A stretch of 40,076 nucleotides of DNA from Acidobacteriaceae bacterium. Its GTDB lineage: Bacteria; Acidobacteriota; Terriglobia; Terriglobales; Acidobacteriaceae. The notes beneath the pieces are model-generated. The model was not told the origin of the DNA. It ran no database searches and was given only the letters and a program-made list of their open reading frames with translations. Shown piece after piece: positions 22,526 through 29,093 of this stretch (position 1 is its first letter; each line of letters starts with the position of its first letter). The stretch covers positions 9,575 to 49,650 of the forward strand of contig PLJN01000124.1 of assembly GCA_003140235.1 (NCBI GenBank), given 5' to 3'. The translations under genes were made by a program, and so were the position numbers.

Positions 22526-23895
22526 TCTCCCAATTTCTCAAAGAACTGGATGATCGACTCGATCCCGCGATAGAAATTTGGAATGTGGAACTTCTCATTC
22601 GGAGCATGGAGGTTGTCGTCAGGCAGGCCAAAACCCATCATCACGCTGGGAATTTTGAGCACGTCCTGGAAATCGGTGACGATGGGAATCGAGCCGCCGG
22701 AGCGAATGAACACCGTGTCTTTCTTGAAGACTTCATGCATGGCCTCAGTGGCGGCCTTGATGAAGCGATTGTTCGTCGCGACCACGCAGGCTGGGCCTTT
22801 GCTGTAGACCTTGATTTTGGTTTCAATGCCTTTGGGCGTCAGCTTCGCAACATACTTGGTGTATTTTTTTAGAATGTCGTCCGGGTCCTGGTTCGGGACC
22901 ATGCGCATGGAAACTTTGGCGGCGGCTTTGGCGGGAATCACAGTCTTGGCGCCGGCAGCGGTGAAGCCGCCGGGCATGCCATGGACTTCCAACGTTGGAC
23001 GCGCCCATGTGCGGTAGAGAACCGAGTATCCCGGCTCGCCGGTCAGCACTTTGGACCCGACTTCGGTCTTGCGGTAGTGCTCTTCATTGAATGGCAGCCG
23101 CTTCCAGGCTTTCAGTTCGTCTTTGCTGGGAGCTTTCAGACCTTTGTAGAAGCCGGGGATCAGGACGTGTCCTTTCGAATCTTTCAGCTTGCTGATGATC
23201 TCAATCAGCGCGAAGAAAGGATTCGGCGCTGCACCGCCGTACATTCCGGAGTGGAGATCGGTCTTCGCGCCGTAGGCTTCAATCTCGGTGTAGACCAGGC
23301 CGCGGAGTCCGACACACAACGTCGGCAAGTTCGGCGCAAAGAGTTCCGTATCGCAGACCAGAGCAAAGTCCGCTTTCAATTTGGCCTTTTCTTTACGCAC
23401 ATACGCGGCGATGGACTCGCCGCCAACTTCTTCTTCGCCTTCCAGAATGATCTTCACGTTGAGCGGCAGCTTGCCGCCGTGGCCTTTCATCAGCGACTCA
23501 AGGGCCTTGAGTTCCATCCAGAGCTGGCCTTTGTCGTCCACGGCGCCGCGGGCGTAGATGTTGTTGTTGCGTTCTGTCGGCTCAAACGGCGGAGACAGCC
23601 ATTCGTTCAGCGGGTCGGGCGGCTGGACGTCGTAATGCGCGTAGCACAGAACGGTCGGCTTGCCAGCCGCATGGAGCCAGTCGGCATAGATCAGCGGATG
23701 GCCCTTGGTGGGAATGATCTCAACATTCTCCATGCCGATGGCGCGCAAATTGGCGGCACAAAACTCAGCCGCGCGACGAACGTCGTCTTTATGCTCCGGC
23801 GCTGTACTGATACTGGGAATGCGAAGCAGATCTTTGAGTTCACCTAAAAACCTTTGCTGATTTTCTTTCGCGTAATTGACTGCGGATGAAGCCAT
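22522..23895 (-). CDS. M20-family metallopeptidase (dipeptidase)
   Basis: A 457-aa zinc exopeptidase. Metal and catalytic motifs: LCYAHYDVQPPDP (His, Asp), YARGAVDDKGQL (bridging Asp), EGEEEVGG (catalytic Glu-Glu) and the final LHAPNEKFHIPNFYRG His. A dimerisation/lid domain lies between residues 200 and 350. The sequence resembles the CNDP/DapE-like dipeptidases that cleave dipeptides with broad specificity. GGAGG lies 6 nt upstream of the ATG. No signal peptide, so cytoplasmic. First gene of the M20-membrane protein-Fic run. Confidence 0.93.
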   Translation of the reverse strand: MASSAVNYAKENQQRFLGELKDLLRIPSISTAPEHKDDVRRAAEFCAANLRAIGMENVEIIPTKGHPLIYADWLHAAGKPTVLCYAHYDVQPPDPLNEWLSPPFEPTERNNNIYARGAVDDKGQLWMELKALESLMKGHGGKLPLNVKIILEGEEEVGGESIAAYVRKEKAKLKADFALVCDTELFAPNLPTLCVGLRGLVYTEIEAYGAKTDLHSGMYGGAAPNPFFALIEIISKLKDSKGHVLIPGFYKGLKAPSKDELKAWKRLPFNEEHYRKTEVGSKVLTGEPGYSVLYRTWARPTLEVHGMPGGFTAAGAKTVIPAKAAAKVSMRMVPNQDPDDILKKYTKYVAKLTPKGIETKIKVYSKGPACVVATNNRFIKAATEAMHEVFKKDTVFIRSGGSIPIVTDFQDVLKIPSVMMGFGLPDDNLHAPNEKFHIPNFYRGIESIIQFFEKLGE

Positions 23896-23970
23896 GCGGA
23901 TCCTCCAAGGACACTAGATCGAACCCTAGAGTATATCTTGGGGAGGATTGGTTGTGTTTGACCGGCGGCC

Positions 23971-24222
23971 TTAGTCGGATGTGCGTTGTTGGTCGACCCG
24001 CTCCTGGAGTCGTTTTTCCAACCACTCCGGTGTTGGGGCAGGAAGAAACGCCTGGCGGATGATCTCATTCACGACTGCGAGTTCGGACCATTCTGGATGC
24101 TCGCGACGAAGTTTTTGTTTACGCACATCACGATCGAATTCGCTGATCTCCAGAGCAAGCAAGAGACATTGCTCGCCACTCAAGAACGACTGGAGGAGTT
24201 CGCCTGGATAATGGGACGCCAT
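23971..24222 (-). CDS. Small hypothetical protein
   Basis: An 83-aa charged, helical protein (ALEISEFDRDVRKQKLRRE, then HPEWSELAVVNEIIRQAFLP). The phrase REHPEWS with following short helices occurs in small proteins described as antitoxin-like, but I cannot make that link firm. ATG 24222 is favoured over the in-frame 24246 start because TAACAT lies 7 nt upstream, as in a leaderless gene, and because 24246 would leave only 14 bp to divergent ribA. No toxin-like gene is adjacent on the same strand. Confidence 0.55.
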   Translation of the reverse strand: MASHYPGELLQSFLSGEQCLLLALEISEFDRDVRKQKLRREHPEWSELAVVNEIIRQAFLPAPTPEWLEKRLQERVDQQRTSD

Positions 24223-24248
24223 GGCAGAGATGTTACCACCGCACACTC

Positions 24249-24254
24249 TATAAT
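24249..24254 (+). promoter_or_regulatory. Perfect -10 TATAAT 6 nt before the ribA GTG
   Basis: TATAAT is followed by GAATAA and then the GTG at 24261. The spacing puts transcription initiation at the start codon, and no Shine-Dalgarno is present. The clearest leaderless-gene candidate in the window. Confidence 0.65.
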
Positions 24255-24260
24255 GAATAA

Positions 24261-24872
24261 GTGAGTTCTCAATCCACAGTCCGCAAGCTAGCCGAAGCCG
24301 ATTTCCCCACGCGTTGGGGACATTTCCGCATCATGGGCTTTGAAGGCCAGTTCGGCAGCAGTGAGAAAGAAGAAGCCGTGGCGCTGGTGATGGGCGATAT
24401 CCATGCTACTCCGCCGCTAGTGCGGATTCACTCGCAGTGTCTTACTGGAGACGTTTTTGATTCACTCCGCTGCGATTGCCGCCAGCAATTGGAAATGGCG
24501 CTCGAAATGATTGCCGAGGCCGGCGCCGGCGTGTTGGTTTACGAGCAGCAGGAAGGCCGCGGCATCGGACTGATGGCCAAGCTGCAGGCGTATGAACTTC
24601 AGGACCAGGGCCGGGACACAGTACAGGCCAACGAAGAACTCGGCTTCAAGGCCGACCATCGGGGATTTCAACTTCCCGCAGAAATTCTGGCACAGCTCGG
24701 ACTGAAGGCCGTCCGGCTGCTTTCCAATAATCCGGAGAAGGTGGCTGCGCTCGAAGCTGCGGGAATCAAAGTCACCGAGCGCGTGCCATGCGAAGTGGAA
24801 CCCAACGCGGAGTCGGAGCGCTACTTGAACACCAAGAAAGAAAAACTTGGGCATTTGTTTAGCAAAAGATGA
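24261..24872 (+). CDS. ribA: GTP cyclohydrolase II
   Basis: A 203-aa stand-alone GTP cyclohydrolase II, first step of riboflavin synthesis: GTP to the 2,5-diamino-6-ribosylamino-pyrimidinone phosphate plus formate and pyrophosphate. Zinc-binding Cys60, Cys71 and Cys73 sit in CLTGDVFDSLRCDC with the C-X10-C-X-C spacing. YEQQEGRGIGLMAKLQAYELQD is the GTP-binding/catalytic helix, and VRLLSNNPEK follows. There is no N-terminal DHBP synthase domain, so RibB must be elsewhere. The start is GTG at 24261 with an optimal TATAAT at leaderless spacing. DUF1684 follows 21 bp downstream. Confidence 0.95.
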   Translation: MSSQSTVRKLAEADFPTRWGHFRIMGFEGQFGSSEKEEAVALVMGDIHATPPLVRIHSQCLTGDVFDSLRCDCRQQLEMALEMIAEAGAGVLVYEQQEGRGIGLMAKLQAYELQDQGRDTVQANEELGFKADHRGFQLPAEILAQLGLKAVRLLSNNPEKVAALEAAGIKVTERVPCEVEPNAESERYLNTKKEKLGHLFSKR

Positions 24873-24893
24873 TTCACCTTCAAGGCACAACTC

Positions 24894-25784
24894 ATGAGCA
24901 TTCCTAATGCGACGTTGAAATCCATCACAGCAGCTCTTGTGTTTGCGATGTTTGCCTGCTTCGTTGCGGCCGATGACTCTTCCTATCAACGATCCGTGGA
25001 AAAGTGGCGCCAGGACTACGAACAAAAATTGACCAGCGATACCGGCTGGCTCACGGTGGCTGGACTTTTCTGGCTCCGTGAAGGCAAGAACAGCTTCGGC
25101 TCTGGTCTGGGGAATGACATGGTGCTGCCTACCAGAGTCCCGGCAACGGCAGGCTATTTTGATTTTCACGCCGGGAAGACCGTGGTGCATGTGAATCCGG
25201 GCGTGTCGATTACGCTGAACGGAAAAGCCGTTGAGACGGCAGAGCTGCTGCCGGACACGCAGAAGCACCGGCTGGTCATTGGAGATCTCATGCTCTACGT
25301 CCACGCCAGCGGCGAGCGCTTTGCCATTCGATTGAAAGACAAGAACAGCAAGCTGCGCCGCGATTTTACCGGGCTGCATTGGTTTCCAGTGAGCGAGACG
25401 TATCGCGTTACCGCTCACTACGTGCCTTTTCCCGCGCCGCGCAAAGTGGAAATTGAAACCGTGATGGGAGATCGCGAACATCTCACTCTGTCTGGGTATG
25501 TCACGTTCCGGCTCAACGAACAGGAATACCGGCTCGATGCCGAACAGGACGACTCGGGTGGCTTGTCCTTCGTTTTCCGTGACCTGACCAGCGCCACGGA
25601 AACATATCAGGCATCGCGGTTTCTGGACACTGATGCGCCCAAAGACGGCACGGTGATCCTTGATTTCAACGAAGCCTACAACCCGCCGTGTGCGTATAAC
25701 CCATACACAACGTGTCCGCTGCCTTCGCCCGGCAACCGGTTGCACGTGGCAATACCGGCGGGCGAAAAACGCTACCACAATTAG
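24894..25784 (+). CDS. DUF1684 family exported protein
   Basis: A 296-aa protein with an N-terminal signal (SITAALVFAMFACFVAADD). Family signatures are TSDTGWLTVAGLFWLREGKNS near the N-terminus and ILDFNEAYNPPCAYNPYTTC, then PLPSPGNRLHVAI at the end. DUF1684 proteins are beta-rich and of unknown function; the three Cys in the terminal motif are conserved in the members I remember. The gap to ribA is 21 bp, so it is likely co-transcribed. It converges on the VOC gene with only 16 bp between stops. Confidence 0.88.
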   Translation: MSIPNATLKSITAALVFAMFACFVAADDSSYQRSVEKWRQDYEQKLTSDTGWLTVAGLFWLREGKNSFGSGLGNDMVLPTRVPATAGYFDFHAGKTVVHVNPGVSITLNGKAVETAELLPDTQKHRLVIGDLMLYVHASGERFAIRLKDKNSKLRRDFTGLHWFPVSETYRVTAHYVPFPAPRKVEIETVMGDREHLTLSGYVTFRLNEQEYRLDAEQDDSGGLSFVFRDLTSATETYQASRFLDTDAPKDGTVILDFNEAYNPPCAYNPYTTCPLPSPGNRLHVAIPAGEKRYHN

Positions 25785-25800
25785 ATCGCGCTTCCGACAA

Positions 25801-26182
25801 TCAGGGGTGCTGGGAAACAGAGAGTGTGTTGCCGTCAGGATCTTTGAACCACGCGACCTTGGCCCCGCCGGGCGCTGCCCAGATTCCCAACTTGTCTTGT
25901 TCCAAAAAGCTGAATCGTTCAAACGTCACGCCTTTTTCCTGAAGACCGGCCACGACTATATCGATACCCGACACTTCCCAGCCGAGAATCGTGAACGGAA
26001 ACGGCGTGAAGTCCTTCACCGTGGCCACGCGCAGCATGGTCCCGTTGGCGTCAAACACCAGGGCAAACTTGTCATCGACGACGAACCGCAGTCCCAATAC
26101 GTTTTCAAAAAATGTCCGTGCCTTCTTTTTCCTTGGTTGGAATAAAACCCATGATCTTCTGGTCACTCAGCGTGGAGCTCAT
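25801..26182 (-). pseudogene. VOC/glyoxalase-superfamily protein gene with a frameshift
   Basis: The start ATG 26182 overlaps the stop of the DUF2520 gene (ATGA) and reads MSSTLSDQKIMGFIPTK. The rest of a typical VOC fold (KARTFFENVLGLRFVVDD, LRVATVKDF, IWAAPGGAKVAWFKDPDGN) continues in another frame to the stop at 25801. The switch lies in an A/G-rich run (GGAAAAAGAAGG, about 26118-26130), and the total of 382 nt is one base too many for whole codons. Fold members bind metal and act on small molecules such as methylglyoxal adducts or antibiotics; function is not predictable. A homopolymer sequencing error is quite possible. Confidence 0.8.
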
Positions 26183-27090
26183 CCCCTGGTTCCTCCCTCC
26201 AGTAGTTGCAGCAGTTGGTTTTTATTCTTTGCCGGCAGATCAAGCAACGCCGATTTGATGAGCGCGGCATAAACCTCGCCCGCGCCCGGTACATGCTGTA
26301 GCTCTTCAAGATGACGACGCACAGTATTAATGTCGCCACGTTTCATGGGACCACCATACGCTTTGGCGGCTCCTTGCGCGAGATAGTTGTTCAGGGTCTG
26401 CCGCAGTATGGGCCCGGTAATCTTTTTGGACTGGCTTGCAGTAAGGCCGGCGGCGCGGCCCACCCGTTCCGCTGTGGCCAGCGCAGCCACCAGCAGTGGC
26501 GACGAAAACGATCCCAGCGCGTGATATAACACCTTGGATTTTTTCTTGATGACGAAGACATTCGACTTCAGCGCCCGGGCGACATCACGAGCAACGCTCA
26601 CGGCTTTGCGGTCACCTTCTACCGCAAAAGTGATGTGCTCCATCCGGGGTGCCGTGCCGTGCACGAACGTCATCATCGGATGGAGGGACGCTACGTAGGC
26701 TCCCGCACGTTGCAGCGGCGCCAGCACATCACTGGTCAAAGCGCCACTGGAATGGAAGACGATTTTGCCCCGCCAGTTGGAGTGCCGCGCCAGCCGCGTC
26801 GCAATGATTGAAAGCGCGTCGTCGGTGCTGCAGAGCCAAACAATATCGGACTGGAATGGGGCATCCGGCAGCGTCACCGCTTTGGCGCCGATTTTTCTTG
26901 CCAGCGCAGCAGCCCGTTGGCGCGATTTTTGCAGCGGACGGCTGACTACCGCGTCCATCCGGTAGCCTGCTGACTTGAGCGCCGGGCCCAGCACGGATGC
27001 CAGATTTCCTGCGCCCACCAGCGTGATGCTCGCGCGGCGATGTTTCCGGGCGACTGCCATATTTTTCACTCTTGATTCTGGGGCGATCAA
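26179..27090 (-). CDS. Rossmann-like / DUF2520 oxidoreductase-like protein
   Basis: A protein of up to 303 aa. The N-terminal Rossmann domain has SITLVGAGNLASVLGPALKSAGY. The C-terminal DUF2520-type helical domain has SSPLLVAALATAERVGRAAG, then GPMKRGDINTVRRHLEEL. The architecture resembles ProC/KPR-like dehydrogenases, but the substrate is unknown. Starts compete: TTG 27090, overlapping the ABC ATPase stop as TTGA, or ATG 27060 giving MAVARKHRRASITLVG. I report the longer form because 4-base overlaps are the rule in this operon, but 27060 fits the fold better. Its own stop overlaps the VOC start. Confidence 0.82.
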   Translation of the reverse strand: MIAPESRVKNMAVARKHRRASITLVGAGNLASVLGPALKSAGYRMDAVVSRPLQKSRQRAAALARKIGAKAVTLPDAPFQSDIVWLCSTDDALSIIATRLARHSNWRGKIVFHSSGALTSDVLAPLQRAGAYVASLHPMMTFVHGTAPRMEHITFAVEGDRKAVSVARDVARALKSNVFVIKKKSKVLYHALGSFSSPLLVAALATAERVGRAAGLTASQSKKITGPILRQTLNNYLAQGAAKAYGGPMKRGDINTVRRHLEELQHVPGAGEVYAALIKSALLDLPAKNKNQLLQLLEGGTRG

Positions 27091-27872
27091 ACTCCAGGCG
27101 CGATGAGTTCATCCAGCTGCAGAAACTGTTGCACGATTTCTTCCTGGCAATTCTCCATCTCTTTCACTGTGCCGAAGAAGATCGCGCGCGCCTCATGGAG
27201 AAAAACAACGCGGTCGCCCAGCTTTTTTGCCAGACGCATGTCATGCGTCACCACCACGCTCGTGAGCTTGAGTTGCAGCTTGAGCTTCTGGATCAGGTCG
27301 CCCAGCAACTGCGCCATCAGCGGGTCCACCATGGTGGTTGGTTCGTCGAACAGAATGCATTCCGGCTGTGCGGACAGCGCGCGGGCAATCGCTACGCTGC
27401 GTTTTAGTCCCGTGGAAAGCGCGGAAGGCAGCAAATCGCGCACGTGCCCGACGCCAACCATCTCCAGCAGGCCGTCCACGATCTGGTAAATCTGGTCTTC
27501 GTCCAGATCGCGCCGCTCGCGCAAAGGAAACGCAACGTTTTCACCGACGGTCAAGGAATCAAACAGCGCTCCGTTCTGGAACACCATGGTGACTTTCTTG
27601 CGGATGCGCTCCAATTCGGTTTCGGTGTAATCGGTGATGTCCTCCGACGCCACGGTGATGCGGCCGGCGTCAGCTTTCAGAAAACCCATGATGTGCTGCA
27701 GAGAAACAGATTTACCAACGCCGCTGCGGCCCAGAATGCAGAGGGTTTCACCAGCCATCACGTGAAAATTCACGTGATCCAGCACAACATGGTCGCCGAA
27801 CGCCTTCGACACATCGTGGAAGGCGATGTACGGGCCGGCATGTTGCGCGTGGCTGTGGACTTCTTCGCTCAT
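27087..27872 (-). CDS. ABC transporter ATP-binding protein, MlaF-like
   Basis: A 261-aa nucleotide-binding domain. Walker A GRSGVGKS (48-55), Q-loop VFQNGALFDSLTVGENVAFPL (diagnostic of the Mkl/MlaF group), signature LSTGLKR (152-158, in place of LSGG), Walker B ILFDEP (173-178) and H-loop VVVTHD. MlaF powers phospholipid movement between outer and inner membrane with MlaE, MlaD and MlaB, none of which is in this window. It starts overlapping mobA (ATGA) and ends overlapping the DUF2520 gene. The altered signature motif is worth attention. Confidence 0.9.
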   Translation of the reverse strand: MSEEVHSHAQHAGPYIAFHDVSKAFGDHVVLDHVNFHVMAGETLCILGRSGVGKSVSLQHIMGFLKADAGRITVASEDITDYTETELERIRKKVTMVFQNGALFDSLTVGENVAFPLRERRDLDEDQIYQIVDGLLEMVGVGHVRDLLPSALSTGLKRSVAIARALSAQPECILFDEPTTMVDPLMAQLLGDLIQKLKLQLKLTSVVVTHDMRLAKKLGDRVVFLHEARAIFFGTVKEMENCQEEIVQQFLQLDELIAPGV

Positions 27873-28474
27873 GATTTGGATTCGGGAAGCGCGCCCCGGG
27901 CCCGCTCCATGTCCTCCGGCGTGTTCAGATTTTCAAACATATCGGGGGTGAACGCAAACTTTTCCAGTTCCGGCTCCGTGATCACCAGCGTATTCTCCTC
28001 GGGAAACAGCGCCGCCAGTTTGTACTTCCCGGCCTCGAGCGCAGCGGCAGCGACAGGCAGGAAGCTACGCGAATAGACAGCGCACAGCGGCTGCACATAT
28101 CCGGCAATGCGCGGCGCAACAATCATGCAAGAAGCGTCCGCAGCCCGTTCCGCCAGGTAGCGCAGCAATTCTGGAGTAAGAAAAGGTGTGTCGACAGCGA
28201 TGATCAGGTTCAGTTCCGTCTCGGAATGCGTGAGCGCTGCGTGCACGCCGCCGAGTGGGCCGCAACCAGGGACGATGTCTTCATATCCAGGACCAAATTC
28301 GCCGTAACGATCGCGCGCACCAATAATAAAGAGCGGCTCACACACCGGACGTATCGCCGCCAGTGCATGCTCCAGCAAGGTGGTGCCGTTCAGGGACAAC
28401 GCGGCCTTGTCTTCTCCCATGCGGGAGCTCTTGCCACCGGCCAGGACAAAGCCGGTAATCTGGTGCGCCGCCAT
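27869..28474 (-). CDS. mobA: Molybdenum cofactor guanylyltransferase-like protein
   Basis: A 201-aa nucleotidyltransferase. The N-terminus FVLAGGKSSRMGEDKAAL is the GTP-binding signature of MobA. GCGPLGGVHAAL and AVDTPFLTPELLRYL follow, with the metal-binding Asp. It adds GMP to molybdopterin to form the bis-MGD cofactor of enzymes such as formate dehydrogenase and nitrate reductase. CTP-transferring MocA is a related alternative, but the motifs fit MobA better. Second gene of the run 28867 to 25801, 30 bp after the 120-aa gene and overlapping the ABC ATPase by 4 bases. Confidence 0.9.
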   Translation of the reverse strand: MAAHQITGFVLAGGKSSRMGEDKAALSLNGTTLLEHALAAIRPVCEPLFIIGARDRYGEFGPGYEDIVPGCGPLGGVHAALTHSETELNLIIAVDTPFLTPELLRYLAERAADASCMIVAPRIAGYVQPLCAVYSRSFLPVAAAALEAGKYKLAALFPEENTLVITEPELEKFAFTPDMFENLNTPEDMERARGALPESKS

Positions 28475-28504
28475 GGTGGCTATTTTAGTCGGAACGGGAA
28501 TGCT

Positions 28505-28867
28505 TTAGTTGATCTCGAGCCCAATGATCCGGCCGGCCCCATCGAGTTCAAGATGGGCTTTGGCGTTGAGCACGGCGTCACCGTTGAGTCCCGGCACGGT
28601 GACAAATACTTTTTCGTCGATCACGCTGGCGGAGTCCGTGGTTTGCAGAAACATAAGCGACTTGGTGTTGCAGCAGGGTTTGGGCAAGCTGAACGCAATG
28701 TCAGCCAGTTCGCCGGTCTCTGTCACTGAAAGCGCCACGTCGACGGGATAGCTGGCTTCAGCGCCACGATCGTCTGCCGTGGGGTCCAGGGCAGGCTTGA
28801 ACGCCACGTAAAAGTGGATGCGTTCCTTCTCCGGGTTGTAAATACCGCGTGCAACTCGAACAGACAT
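28505..28867 (-). CDS. Conserved small hypothetical protein (120 aa)
   Basis: A soluble protein. The N-terminal part (VRVARGIYNPEKERIHFYVAF) and C-terminal part (KAHLELDGAGRIIGLEIN) flank an acidic middle with a CC pair (KPCCNTKSLMFLQ). The C-terminal pattern, an aspartate strand ending in GRIIGLEI, resembles DUF2283-type small proteins, but the match is weak. It precedes mobA by 30 bp on the same strand. No function assigned. Confidence 0.6.
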   Translation of the reverse strand: MSVRVARGIYNPEKERIHFYVAFKPALDPTADDRGAEASYPVDVALSVTETGELADIAFSLPKPCCNTKSLMFLQTTDSASVIDEKVFVTVPGLNGDAVLNAKAHLELDGAGRIIGLEIN

Positions 28868-28972
28868 ATGTTTAAGACAGAGCTTTGTATCACAGTTGAG
28901 GTAGCGGAAGCCACAGAGCCGGACTTACCATCGGCATAGCCCCTCCGCGGACAAATTTCGTTGGCGACGAGT

Positions 28973-28994
28973 TAGACGTGGCATGCCACGTCTA
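28973..28994. repeat. Perfect 22-bp palindrome
   Basis: An uninterrupted self-complementary sequence, TAGACGTGGCA joined to its exact reverse complement, in the gap between the M16 peptidase stop and the 120-aa gene start. With no loop it would form a duplex binding site or cruciform rather than a good RNA hairpin. I recall similar ACGTGGCA palindromes repeated in acidobacterial genomes. Confidence 0.75.
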
Positions 28995-29034
28995 TGTTGG
29001 GTCGTTCTGATCTCCGCCATCCTGGTAAAAGCGC

Positions 29035-29064
29035 TCAGCCCCGGAAAGAATGCTCCGGGGCTGA
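29035..29064 (-). terminator. Hairpin with 11-bp stem downstream of the M16 peptidase gene
   Basis: TCAGCCCCGGA (29035-29045) and TCCGGGGCTGA (29054-29064) enclose an 8-nt loop. Read on the minus strand the stem is followed after four bases by TTTT, so it could terminate transcription of the peptidase gene, whose stop is at 29094. It could equally be another dispersed palindrome of the kind seen elsewhere in the window. Confidence 0.6.
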
Positions 29065-29093
29065 ATGCCGAGTGCTCGTCAATGCGCGGGGTC

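Noticed and set aside
24462-25922. A 486-codon open frame on the minus strand across ribA, DUF1684 and the VOC gene
   Set aside because: It runs antisense across two well supported genes and has no domain or signal; a shadow frame.
26116-26132. Programmed frameshifting in the VOC gene
   Set aside because: The run has five A's and lacks a proper slippery heptamer in the incoming frame; the needed shift is +1 with no stimulatory stop or hairpin seen.
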